From Rhizobiaceae bacterium (GTDB lineage Bacteria; Pseudomonadota; Alphaproteobacteria; Rhizobiales; Rhizobiaceae): 64,000 bases of DNA. The number at the start of each line of letters is the position of its first letter. Position 1 is the first letter of the stretch. The DNA is taken from contig JAHBYU010000010.1 of the NCBI GenBank assembly GCA_019635775.1, positions 1 through 64,000 on the forward strand, read 5' to 3'. The notes below the pieces were generated by a model. That model saw nothing but the letters and a program-made list of their open reading frames with translations, was not told the origin of the DNA and searched no databases. Shown here one piece after another: positions 7,246-15,057 of this stretch. A program made the translations under genes and the position numbers.

Positions 7246-8235
7246 ATGTCTATTTTGAAAAACCGTAAAATCCTGAAGCTGTCGATGGCGACGGCTCTTA
7301 CACTAGGCTCGATCGTGTCCATGAGTGCGACAGCAATTTCGCAGGACAAGGCGCCGTTGAAGATCACGATGGTTGCCGGCGTGAAGGGTGACCCGTTTTA
7401 CATCACCATGATGTGTGGTGCGAAGAAGGAGGCGACCCGCCTTGGAGCGACCTTCGATTTTCAGGCTCCTGAATCATTTTCGCCGACCGATCAGATTCCG
7501 ATCGTCAATGGTGTAGCTGCCGCACAGCCAGATATAATGCTTATCGCGCCCACCCACGACAGTGCGATGATTATTCCCATTGAACAAGTGGCAGAAGGCG
7601 GAACCAAGATCGTGCTGGTGGACACGTCTTTGCAGAATATCTCCTCAACCGTGGCCCAGATTTCGACTGACGACTATAAGGGGGGCGTTGCTGCGGCAGA
7701 GGAGATTTATAAGTTGACTGGTGGAAAAGGCTCGGTGCTACTGCTCAATTTTCAACCGGGCGTCTCCACGACCGAGGCGCGCGGGCGCGGCTTCACGGAA
7801 AAGGCTAAGGAACTGGGTCTGCGCGTGCTGGACGAGCAGTTCAGCGGAACGGATATTCAGAAAAGTACGTCGATCGTTTCTGCGGTTATGCAGCAAGCCT
7901 CCGATCTCTCGGGTGTGTTTACCACGACCGATTTTGGTGCACAGGGTACGGTAGCCGCTTTGCGCGCGGCAAACCGGTTGGGTGAGATTAAAGTAGTCGG
8001 TTTCGATGCTTCGCCGGTAATGGTCGAACAGCTCAAGGCCAATGACATACAGGCGATTGTCTCCCAGAAAGCCAACGAGATTGGCGTGCTGGGAGTTCAG
8101 CAGGGTGTCAAAGCCGCCAAAGGCGAACCCACTGCGAATGAGCCAATAAAGGTCTCGACAATCACAATAACCAAAGACACGTTGGACAATCCAGACATTG
8201 CCCAGGCTTTGCAGGAAACGGAGTGCCGGGATTAG
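7246..8235 (+). CDS. Periplasmic sugar-binding protein, RbsB type
   Basis: Secreted binding protein of 329 residues. An N-terminal signal peptide (basic KNRKILKLSMA then a hydrophobic core, cleavage expected near SATAISQD, about residue 33) precedes a type I periplasmic-binding fold. Visible family features are GDPFYITMMCGAKKEATRLG, the central LVDTSLQ hinge and the second lobe with KVVGFDASPVMVEQL. A strong ribosome binding site (GAGGGAAGG) precedes ATG 7246. It ends the importer operon. A 13-pair hairpin follows 79 bases after the stop. Two Cys (one early in MMCGAK and the C-terminal ECRD) might pair. The ligand is not predictable from sequence. In this context a fructosyl-amine, inositol-like or rare sugar is plausible. 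Confidence 0.9.
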   Translation: MSILKNRKILKLSMATALTLGSIVSMSATAISQDKAPLKITMVAGVKGDPFYITMMCGAKKEATRLGATFDFQAPESFSPTDQIPIVNGVAAAQPDIMLIAPTHDSAMIIPIEQVAEGGTKIVLVDTSLQNISSTVAQISTDDYKGGVAAAEEIYKLTGGKGSVLLLNFQPGVSTTEARGRGFTEKAKELGLRVLDEQFSGTDIQKSTSIVSAVMQQASDLSGVFTTTDFGAQGTVAALRAANRLGEIKVVGFDASPVMVEQLKANDIQAIVSQKANEIGVLGVQQGVKAAKGEPTANEPIKVSTITITKDTLDNPDIAQALQETECRD

Positions 8236-8313
8236 TCGGCTAAGGCGGTCCGCCTGTTCGGTGTAGTATTAATCGTTTGAACATCGCAAGCGCGGCAATC
8301 AGACCGATCATTT

Positions 8314-8349
8314 CTGAAATAAGCGGTACCCCTGTGCCGCTTATTTCAG
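8314..8349. terminator. Hairpin terminator candidate after sugar importer
   Basis: CTGAAATAAGCGG (8314-8326) pairs perfectly with CCGCTTATTTCAG (8337-8349), a 13-pair stem with a ten-base loop. Only a short AATTTT follows, so intrinsic termination may be weak. The position, shortly after the binding-protein gene, fits an operon end. Confidence 0.5.
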
Positions 8350-8843
8350 GCGGAATTTTCTGGAGGTAAGTTTAAACACCATAATCTGTCGTGCGGGTAA
8401 GTTGCCCGGCTGTGCGACGGGTCACCGCGCGGTCACCATCTCCGGGCTACGCCAGTGTTCCCCCCAAGTTCACTCTGGTTCCACGCAATTCAAACTAGCA
8501 AGAAACCAAAAGCGCGTTCTCTCGCGCACTCCGACCGACTGCAGTGAATTGCTAGTCACTCTGTCGACGACTCAATTTTTGCCTTGCCAAAGCCGGCGTG
8601 CAAAACACGATTTCAGAACGAGTTGTGGTGAGCTCTACCCCGACCTTCGGATTTGGGTGAGTTCGACGAGCGTATGAGAGCGGGTCACCGCGCGGTCACC
8701 GTCTTCATGGTGCACGAAATTTTGCAGGAGTCCACTCGACTGCTCTGCCGTTCAGAATCGGCCAATGCCAGGAGTGCGTTCTCTCGCGCACTCCGACCGA
8801 CTGCAGTGAATTGCTAGTCACTCTGTCGACGACTCAATTTTTG
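8350..8843. other. Non-coding island border with tandem ~262-base repeat units
   Basis: No credible gene is seen here. Two units can be aligned. Each opens with a GGTCACC direct-repeat pair (CGGGTCACCGCGCGGTCACC at 8418-8437 and 8681-8700), and each ends with an identical 77-base block (8514-8590 and 8776-8852). The intervening parts have diverged. The second unit runs directly into a tRNA-Gly 3' fragment. This looks like the arm region of integrase attachment sites left by one or two integration events. Confidence 0.6.
8514..8590 (+). repeat. 77-base direct repeat, copy 1
   Basis: Identical to 8776-8852 base for base when read by eye. It starts GCGTTCTCTCGCGCACTCCG and ends at GCCTTGCCAA, which is the anticodon-loop sequence of tRNA-Gly(GCC). 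After this copy the sequence departs into unrelated DNA (AGCCGGCG), so the tRNA part is not continued here. Confidence 0.85.
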
Positions 8844-8852
8844 CCTTGCCAA
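8776..8852 (+). repeat. 77-base direct repeat, copy 2
   Basis: Second identical copy, 262 bases after the first. Its last bases overlap the start of the tRNA-Gly 3' fragment, so here the repeat is joined to the tRNA half. The point where the two copies diverge (after CCTTGCCAA) marks a likely recombination core. Confidence 0.85.
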
Positions 8853-8889
8853 GGTCGGGTCGAGCGTTCGAATCGCTTCACCCGCTCCA
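8844..8889 (+). tRNA. 3' fragment of tRNA-Gly(GCC), probable attachment site
   Basis: CCTTGCCAAGG carries the GCC anticodon loop. It is followed by a variable region, a T arm (GAGCG-TTCGAAT-CGCTT, five pairs with one G-U), the 3' acceptor strand CACCCGC, discriminator T and CCA. The 5' half (GCGGGTG, D arm) is absent upstream, and the left anticodon-stem bases no longer pair beyond CC/GG. It is therefore a remnant, as left at the far end of an element that integrated into the 3' half of tRNA-Gly. By that logic the element lies to the left of this point. Confidence 0.72.
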
Positions 8890-8905
8890 ATTATCTCCAC
8901 ATCGA

Positions 8906-8937
8906 AAAGCCGCGGGAAACCGCGGCTTTCGTGTTTT
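8906..8937 (+). terminator. Intrinsic terminator after tRNA-Gly fragment
   Basis: AAAGCCGCGG and CCGCGGCTTT form a ten-pair stem around a GAAA tetraloop (8906-8929), followed by CGTGTTTT. This was presumably the terminator of the original tRNA-Gly gene, which supports the fragment being chromosomal tRNA sequence. Confidence 0.75.
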
Positions 8938-9098
8938 CCGAGGTGGCGAAATTTGCTGAGCGCGGGCCGGAAGTGCGGGCTACTGCGCGGTCGCAGCATG
9001 CGGAAGCCCGACTTCATCACAGGCACGGGATGACAAGCAAATCGCAACCGGTCGGCATGGGTGCCTGGCATCGCGTGTCCGACCGCCAGCGTATCAAC

Positions 9099-10019
9099 TT
9101 ATGCCGTTCTGACCGCCTGTCCAGAAAATCTGTTACATGCAGGACTATCTAGCCAATCGACGAAAGCCTGCACGGATGCTCGCTGATGACTTGGTCGCAC
9201 AGCCAGGTTGTATTCTATCCGCCCGAAGGTGCTGTCTGGAAAAAGGCGCCGCAATCTTCCGGTTCGGATGTCGTCAGCGATGAGGAAATCCGGCAACAAT
9301 GCCACGCCTTGTCCGACGAGCGTAGCCTCGATGAGGACGGCCAAGTCGTCAAAACGCGCAGATTCCTGCGGCGGTTCCGACAGGCCTGCCGTGGAGAACC
9401 ACCTTTGCCAAAGGTCGGGGGTCTGGTTGCAGCCGAGCAGGGGGCTGTTCGCAAGATGCCGTGGCGATAGGGATCGCGCATTGCTTGTGTAGCTGGCTGA
9501 CGCCACAACCGTGTAGGAGCCCGAGACCAAAGTCGTGGAGTACGAATCGCGCCAGGGCGTTTGTCCGTCGAACACGAGGCAATCTGCGTCCACCACCTTG
9601 GGGTCGTCCGGAGAAGAGAGTGATACGATGTTGATCAGGCAGTTTGGGAAGGCGTGAGAGAACCCAATCATCTTCGGCATAAGCCAGCGTATCGCAAAGG
9701 CCGTTGGCGCTGCGATCCTGATGGCCTCCATCCCGCGCGCCGAAGCGCGAATGTCTTCTGTCGAGTTGTGCAATTGCCGCAGCAGATCAACGGCGTCTCC
9801 AAGATATCTTTGCCCAATATCAGTCAGGCAAACCTGATTGGTATTGCGCAGAAGAAGCTGGAAGCCGAGCACCGCCTCCAGCTGGCGCACGCGCTTGCTG
9901 ACTGCGCCCTGCGTCAGTGCCAGCTCTTCCGCCGCGCGGCTGAAACTCAGATGCCGAGCAGTCGCTTCGAATGCGATAAGGCCCGAAACCGAAGGGATTG
10001 ATCTGCGAGGATAGTCCAT
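9099..10019 (-). CDS. LysR-family transcriptional regulator
   Basis: DNA-binding regulator of 306 residues. The N-terminal helix-turn-helix has FEATARHLSFSRAAEELALTQGAVSKRVRQLE, close to the GcvA-like LysR subgroup. The rest is a substrate-binding domain ending near residue 300. The start at ATG 10017-10019 gives MDYPRRSIPSV, and GGA lies upstream. The open frame extends much further 5' without support. It lies 50 bases after the ornithine-cyclodeaminase homologue on the same strand, so it probably belongs to or controls that operon together with the second LysR at 16445. The effector is unknown, perhaps the amino-acid-like substrate of the neighbouring enzymes. Confidence 0.9.
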   Translation of the reverse strand: MDYPRRSIPSVSGLIAFEATARHLSFSRAAEELALTQGAVSKRVRQLEAVLGFQLLLRNTNQVCLTDIGQRYLGDAVDLLRQLHNSTEDIRASARGMEAIRIAAPTAFAIRWLMPKMIGFSHAFPNCLINIVSLSSPDDPKVVDADCLVFDGQTPWRDSYSTTLVSGSYTVVASASYTSNARSLSPRHLANSPLLGCNQTPDLWQRWFSTAGLSEPPQESARFDDLAVLIEATLVGQGVALLPDFLIADDIRTGRLRRLFPDSTFGRIEYNLAVRPSHQRASVQAFVDWLDSPACNRFSGQAVRTA

Positions 10020-10069
10020 CTGTGCAGTTCCGATGTTGCAGGCGGCGCGTCTCGTGTCTGATGCTGAAT

Positions 10070-11044
10070 TCAGCTCGAGCAGGACGTCGAGAACTCCCGC
10101 CCCTGATTTCTGTCCAACAGGTATTTGGCAACGTAATAGTCCAGGTGGCTGCCACCACCGTTCTTCATCATCGTGATATCGTCGTTGCCGAGACGACCTT
10201 CCGCCTTGCCCTGGACAAGTTCGAAAAGATCGGCCCTGACGTCGCCCGGCGTGATGACGCCGCGCTCGAACGGACCCAGAAACTCTCCCGAGCGGGTCGT
10301 GGTCTGACGGTGATCGACGAAGATTTTCGCGCGCTTGAGCACATCGTCGTCCGCCTCGCGCATCTCGGGCGTGAAGGAGCCGATCAGGTCGACATGGCAC
10401 CCCGGCTTGAGCAGCTTGCCCTTGAGATGCGGGGTTGTCGCCATGGTGGCGCTGCAGATGATGTCGGCCTCGGCGACAGCGTTGTCGAGATTTCCAGCGA
10501 CCTCCGCCGCGATACCCTTGTCCCCCAAGGTGCGCGCGAGCTTTTCCGCATTGGCAACAGTGCGATTCCAGATCAGCACGCGCCTGATGCCCGGGCGCGC
10601 GGTCAGGTGCGCCTCGACCGCATAAGGCGCCAGTGCACCCGCCCCTATCATGAGGAACGTTTCGGCGTCGGGCCGCGAGAGGATGCTTGAGCCGAGGGCC
10701 GAGTCCGACGAGGTCTTGCGAAAGATGATGGCCTCGCCATCCATGATCGCCTCGGTGACGCCAGTCTGGCCGTTGATCATGCAGTAGATCGAATTCACGT
10801 TGGACACGCCATGCCTTTCCCGGTTGTTTGGGAAGGACGTGACGAACTTGGCGAGTATGGCTTCCTGCGGTTCCCAGGCAGGCAGGATGATGAAGATGTC
10901 CGGCTGTCCCGCAGGATTGGGCTCCTGGTAGATCAGGCGGTCGGAATGCTTCGGCATGCCTCCCTTGTGCGCGGTGCGCAGCGCCTCGATCAGACCGGGA
11001 AAGTCAGCGAGTTCGTGGACCCGCTTCGCATCCATCATTTCCAT
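10070..11044 (-). CDS. Ornithine cyclodeaminase / mu-crystallin family enzyme
   Basis: NAD(P)-dependent enzyme of 324 residues. Members deaminate ornithine to proline, reduce imines, or act in opine and amino-acid racemisation routes. Visible features are the Lys candidate in AILAKFVTSFP (K66), the nucleotide-binding loop FLMIGAGALAPYAVEAH (GAGALA at 134-139) and ADIICSATMATTPHL. The ATG at 11042-11044 has GGAAGG seven bases upstream on the minus strand. Upstream sequence in the same frame belongs to the ABC ATPase gene. It is the last enzyme of a run comprising aminotransferase, binding protein, two permeases and an ATPase, so it probably processes the imported amine or amino acid. Exact reaction undetermined. 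Confidence 0.88.
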   Translation of the reverse strand: MEMMDAKRVHELADFPGLIEALRTAHKGGMPKHSDRLIYQEPNPAGQPDIFIILPAWEPQEAILAKFVTSFPNNRERHGVSNVNSIYCMINGQTGVTEAIMDGEAIIFRKTSSDSALGSSILSRPDAETFLMIGAGALAPYAVEAHLTARPGIRRVLIWNRTVANAEKLARTLGDKGIAAEVAGNLDNAVAEADIICSATMATTPHLKGKLLKPGCHVDLIGSFTPEMREADDDVLKRAKIFVDHRQTTTRSGEFLGPFERGVITPGDVRADLFELVQGKAEGRLGNDDITMMKNGGGSHLDYYVAKYLLDRNQGREFSTSCSS

Positions 11045-11072
11045 AGGTGAACCTTCCTGTATGTCATGCAAT

Positions 11073-12179
11073 TCATGATTGTTCCTCCGCGGAAGTGCGC
11101 AGGAGAGCCAAAGCGCCGGGACGCAGGTGCGCGGTAAACCGCTCGCCAATCTCCGCCACGTCGCCAGCAAGCGCGTCGGCCAGCAGCGACCGCCCGTCAT
11201 CGGTCTGGAAACGGACATGTACGCGGTTGCCGAGATAGGTAAGCTCGGTGATGCGGCCGCCGAGTTCGAGCGTGTGGCCATCCTGCGCGGACGAGCGAAG
11301 ATGCTCCGGCCGAACAAGCAGCGTCACATTCGTTCCGCGATCGATGCTGCCCGGCGAGGTGACAGAAGAACGGGGCAGCACTGCCGAAAAGGCGCCCGAG
11401 ACGATCCGGATTTCGTCCCCGTCGACGCTTTCGACCGTGGCGTCGAGGAGGTTGGCCGCTCCCACGAAGCCGGCAACATAGCGGCTGACCGGCCGTTCAT
11501 AGATGACTTCCGGCCGGTCGAGCTGTTCGACGCGACCAGCGCGCATGACCGCGATGAGGTCGGACATGGACATGGCCTCCTCCTGATCGTGGGTGACGAA
11601 GACAAAGGTCTTGCCGGTTGTCCGCTGCAGGGACTTCAACTCGCGCTGCATGTCGAGCCTGAGTTTCAGGTCCAGCGCGCCGAGTGGCTCATCGAGGAGC
11701 AGGGAGACCGGATCCGGCGCCAGGGCGCGCGCCAGAGCGACGCGTTGCCTCTGGCCGCCAGACAACTCGTCGGGATAGCGATGGCCGAGTTCCGGAAGCT
11801 GGACGAGTGCCAGCAACTCATCGACACGCTTTTCCCTTGCTTGGGCCGAAAGCCCCTTCATTTCGCAACCGAAGCCGACGTTCCCGCGCACTGTCATGTG
11901 CGGAAACAGGGCGTAGTCCTGAAAAACCATGTTTACGGGGCGCGCATTTGGCGGCAGGCCTGTAACGTCGCGCCCGCCAATCAGCACCTGTCCGGAATCG
12001 GCCGTGATGAACCCCGCCATCGTGCGCAGCAGAGTCGACTTTCCGCAGCCGGACGGGCCAAGCAGCGTCACGAAGACACCAGGTGCGATCGAGAGAGAGA
12101 CATCGTCGATCGCACGCATGTCGCCGAATGACTTGATGATGTTGCGGACCTCGATGGCCGGGGTTGAGGAGGGCGTCAT
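11073..12179 (-). CDS. Spermidine/putrescine-type ABC transporter ATPase (PotA-like)
   Basis: ATPase of 368 residues. It has Walker A GPSGCGKST, signature LSGGQRQRVALARAL, Walker B LLLDEPLGALD, the switch His in FVTHDQEEA, and a C-terminal TOBE domain (about 280-365) typical of PotA/UgpC proteins. The ATG at 12177-12179 overlaps the stop of the preceding permease gene, so translation is coupled. It energises the importer encoded by the next three genes upstream. The PotFGHI type usually moves polyamines, but in rhizobia many paralogues move other cations, amino acids or opine-like compounds. The neighbouring cyclodeaminase homologue and aminotransferase favour an amino-group-containing substrate. 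Confidence 0.92.
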   Translation of the reverse strand: MTPSSTPAIEVRNIIKSFGDMRAIDDVSLSIAPGVFVTLLGPSGCGKSTLLRTMAGFITADSGQVLIGGRDVTGLPPNARPVNMVFQDYALFPHMTVRGNVGFGCEMKGLSAQAREKRVDELLALVQLPELGHRYPDELSGGQRQRVALARALAPDPVSLLLDEPLGALDLKLRLDMQRELKSLQRTTGKTFVFVTHDQEEAMSMSDLIAVMRAGRVEQLDRPEVIYERPVSRYVAGFVGAANLLDATVESVDGDEIRIVSGAFSAVLPRSSVTSPGSIDRGTNVTLLVRPEHLRSSAQDGHTLELGGRITELTYLGNRVHVRFQTDDGRSLLADALAGDVAEIGERFTAHLRPGALALLRTSAEEQS

Positions 12180-12991
12180 CTTTGGTCCAGTGCTACGATC
12201 TTGGAGGAATTGCCAAGTTGGCGGCGACGGCTGAAGCGCTCCGCGTAAAGGCCTATGACGATGCTGGCGACGAGCACCATCGTCGAGATGGCGGCAAGCC
12301 CGGGGTCGAAGCCGAAGCGCAGCTTCGAGAACAGCAAGACCGGGAACGTCGGCTCGAATCCGCCGAGGAAGAAGGAGCGAACAAAGTCCTCGAAGGAAAG
12401 CAACATCGAGAACACCGCTCCACCAAAGATCGCCGGCATCAGAAAGGGAAGCGTCACCCTGAGGAAAACGATGAATTCGTCCGCCCCGAGATCGCGTGCG
12501 GCGTCGGCGAGGTTCGGGCTCATCGCACCAAGGCGGGTCAGGATCATGACGACGACGAACGGTATCGTCGAAACGGCGTGGCCGAAGATGATCGCACCGA
12601 TGCCGGTCTGCAGGCCGAGAACGCCGATGAACATGCGCAGCGAGATGGCCGCCACGATGACCGGGAGAAAGGCTGGCAGCATGATGACGGCGATCATCGC
12701 GGCGCGCCGGAAACCGCGCAGACCGGCGACGAAGAAAGCCATGGGAATGCCGATTATCAGAGACAAAGCCGTCGCGCCGAGCGCGACCTTCACCGAGACC
12801 CAGATCGACGACATGATATCGCGTTCGAAGACGACGGACTGGTACCAGCGCGTCGTCCAGGCCTGAATGGGGAAGGCAACGAAGTTGGAATCGCGAAATC
12901 CGACAGCCGCCATGACCAGCAGCGGCAAGAAGAGATAGGCGACGAACAGCCAGAAATAGACAGGGAGCGTGAGGCGGCCGAGCGTTTTCAT
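12176..12991 (-). CDS. PotC/PotI-type ABC transporter permease
   Basis: Inner-membrane protein of 271 residues with six hydrophobic segments. The permease EAA-type loop reads DAARDLGADEFIVFLRVTLP. The start at ATG 12989-12991 overlaps the stop of the previous permease gene (ATGA). Further upstream in-frame sequence belongs to that gene. The first segment starts right after MKTLGRLTLPVYFWLF, as usual for PotC homologues. It forms the transmembrane channel with the next permease gene. Confidence 0.92.
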   Translation of the reverse strand: MKTLGRLTLPVYFWLFVAYLFLPLLVMAAVGFRDSNFVAFPIQAWTTRWYQSVVFERDIMSSIWVSVKVALGATALSLIIGIPMAFFVAGLRGFRRAAMIAVIMLPAFLPVIVAAISLRMFIGVLGLQTGIGAIIFGHAVSTIPFVVVMILTRLGAMSPNLADAARDLGADEFIVFLRVTLPFLMPAIFGGAVFSMLLSFEDFVRSFFLGGFEPTFPVLLFSKLRFGFDPGLAAISTMVLVASIVIGLYAERFSRRRQLGNSSKIVALDQR

Positions 12992-13911
12992 GCGCGTGTC
13001 CTGCGCGACTGGAACAGCGCCATGAAAATTGCGACGAAGGCCAACGACACACCCATGAGGATCACGCTGAAGGCGCTGCCCAGCGGCCATGAATCTCCGG
13101 CCCGAGAAAAGACCTGGCCGACTATGGAGGCAAAGAGCGTGTTGGAGGGACCGCCGAGGAGTTGCGGCAGCGCGTAAAGGCCAGTGACAAGCAGGAACAC
13201 CAGAACGCAGCCGGTGATGATGCCTTCACGCGACAAGGGCATGATGATCCGCCGCAGGATCGTAAAGCGCAGCGCGCCAAGATCGGACGCCGCTTCGATC
13301 AGCCGATCGTCAATCTTTTCCAACGCCGCATAAAGCGGAAGCAGCATGTAAAGCGAGGTGAGGTACAGGACGCCGATGGTAAGCGAGATGTTGTTGTAGA
13401 GAAGTTCAACCGGCCGGCCAGTCAGGCCCATCCACATCAGGAAGGAGTTCACGGCACCACGGTTCGCCAGCATCAGGATCCACGCGAAGCTCCTGATGAT
13501 CTCGCTGATCCAGAACGGTGCGATGGCAAGCAGGAGCAAACGCAACCGCTTGTCACGCGGTACCACCTTGGAAATGTAGTAGGCGATCGGGAAGATGACA
13601 AAAAGCGTCAGCGCGGTCGCGAGTGCGGCGAAGATGAAGGTTCTGGCGAAGGCGGTCAGGTACAAAGGCCTCTCGAAGAAGGCCTGATACTGGGCAAGCG
13701 TCAATGTCGGCGTCTCGCCGGGCGGCAGCGGGAAACTCTCATAGAAGCTGATAAGTACCATTCGCGCGAGCGGCGCGATGTTTGCGACCACAATCCACAG
13801 AACCGGCAAGACAGCCACCAGCCCATAGCGCAGTCCCGGATGCATCGAGAGTGCGTCCGAGAAGGCGCGATAGGGGCCGAAGCGTCTCGCGAGTACGAGA
13901 AAGCGTGTCAT
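12988..13911 (-). CDS. PotB/PotH-type ABC transporter permease
   Basis: Inner-membrane permease of 307 residues. It has a long first periplasmic loop, about six membrane segments and the loop EAASDLGALRFTILRRIIMP (EAA motif), which contacts the ATPase. The chosen start is ATG 13911 (MTRFLVLARRFGPYR). GTG 13923 in frame would add four residues, and neither has a strong ribosome binding site. It lies 46 bases downstream of the binding-protein gene and overlaps the second permease gene. It is the heterodimer partner of the 12176-12991 protein. Confidence 0.9.
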   Translation of the reverse strand: MTRFLVLARRFGPYRAFSDALSMHPGLRYGLVAVLPVLWIVVANIAPLARMVLISFYESFPLPPGETPTLTLAQYQAFFERPLYLTAFARTFIFAALATALTLFVIFPIAYYISKVVPRDKRLRLLLLAIAPFWISEIIRSFAWILMLANRGAVNSFLMWMGLTGRPVELLYNNISLTIGVLYLTSLYMLLPLYAALEKIDDRLIEAASDLGALRFTILRRIIMPLSREGIITGCVLVFLLVTGLYALPQLLGGPSNTLFASIVGQVFSRAGDSWPLGSAFSVILMGVSLAFVAIFMALFQSRRTRA

Positions 13912-13957
13912 GCAAAAATCCACACCGCGTAAGCCGTAGTCCGGCGAGGCGCCGGGC

Positions 13958-15055
13958 TCAGGCTGCGCGAATCTCCTCTGCGGCCTTGTCGATCAGGTCA
14001 TAGATGAACGGTGCGGTCTCGACGTCCACCCAGCTCAGGCGTGCGGTCTCTTCCGGCGTGAGCCCGAGCGCCTCGCGCTGCGCGTCGTCGAGGAGATCGT
14101 CCGTGCCCTTGATGGTCGAACTGTAGCCAGTCGACTTGACGATCGCCGCGCCGTTTTCGGGAGAAGAAAGCAGGGCATCCAGGAAAAGATAGGCGTTGTC
14201 CGGATTCTTCGCGCCGTTTGTAATGTTGAAACCGTACGCATAGGCGAGGCCACCTTCCTTGGGAATGGTATAGCCGGCGGAGAATCCCTCCTGGATGATT
14301 TGCGCGGCGGGACCGGAGCCGGCCTGCGCGAAGTCCACATCGCCATTCACGAACATCTGCTGGATTTCCGTCGCGGCGTCGTAGTAGCGGCGCACCTTGT
14401 CCTTGTGCTGGATGAGGAAGTCGCGCGTCTTGTCGACGGCCTCCTGAGCCTTCTGCGGATCGTCCATATAGGACGCTGCCGATCCGTCGAAACCAAGATA
14501 GTTCATCGCGATCTGGTAGAAGTCCTGGATCTGATAGGTGGTCTTGCCGACATTGGCCTCGTCGAACATGACGTCCCAGCTTTCCGGTGGCGAGGATGTC
14601 GCGTCCTTGTTGTAAAGCAGGCCGGTTGAAACGAGCACAATCGGCACGCCCCAAACCTGATCGCGGCGCGAAACCCATTTCGCATTGGCGATCGAATCGT
14701 CGATCCTGTTCCAGTTCTTCAGCTTGCCGAGGTCGATGGGCGCCAGCAGATCCTTGTCCACGAACTGGTAGAAGCGGTGGCCGGCGCAGCAGACAATATC
14801 GGCGCTGTGATTGCCATTTTCCGCGACCATCAGATTGAACTGCTCGCCCTGGTCCGTGACCGGACGAATGTTGACGGTGATTCCGGTGTCGGCCTCGAAC
14901 TTTCCCTTGAAGTCATCGGTGATGAAACCGGAATAGCTCCAGACGTTGAGTTCCTTCGACTGGGCGAAGGCAGTCCTGATCAAATATGGCGCTGCAAGCA
15001 CACCTGCTGTGGTGGCTCCCATGCCCTTGAGTATCCGGCGGCGTGTCGTGGTCAT
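13958..15055 (-). CDS. PotD/PotF-type periplasmic binding protein, Tat-exported
   Basis: Binding protein of 365 residues with a twin-arginine leader: TTTRRRILKGMG then a hydrophobic stretch and cleavage near RTAFAQ (about residue 31). Mature features are NVWSYSGFITDDFKGKFEADTG and the type II binding fold with LSWVDVETAPF near the end. ATG 15055 has GGGAG eight bases upstream. An ATG at 15070 overlapping the aminotransferase stop is the alternative. Tat export suggests folding before secretion. It supplies substrate to the adjacent permeases. The ligand is probably a small cationic or zwitterionic compound, given the family and the amine-handling enzymes on both sides. Confidence 0.92.
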   Translation of the reverse strand: MTTTRRRILKGMGATTAGVLAAPYLIRTAFAQSKELNVWSYSGFITDDFKGKFEADTGITVNIRPVTDQGEQFNLMVAENGNHSADIVCCAGHRFYQFVDKDLLAPIDLGKLKNWNRIDDSIANAKWVSRRDQVWGVPIVLVSTGLLYNKDATSSPPESWDVMFDEANVGKTTYQIQDFYQIAMNYLGFDGSAASYMDDPQKAQEAVDKTRDFLIQHKDKVRRYYDAATEIQQMFVNGDVDFAQAGSGPAAQIIQEGFSAGYTIPKEGGLAYAYGFNITNGAKNPDNAYLFLDALLSSPENGAAIVKSTGYSSTIKGTDDLLDDAQREALGLTPEETARLSWVDVETAPFIYDLIDKAAEEIRAA

Positions 15056-15057
15056 GT

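Noticed and set aside
8814..9071. An 85-codon minus-strand frame with a GAGEAIRTLDPTLARQ-like segment
   Set aside because: This is the familiar false protein produced by translating the antisense of a tRNA 3' end; here it lies over the tRNA-Gly fragment.
12164..13177. A 337-codon plus-strand frame
   Set aside because: Antisense to two permease genes; extremely charged composition (Glu, Asp, Arg, His) that mirrors hydrophobic codons on the other strand.
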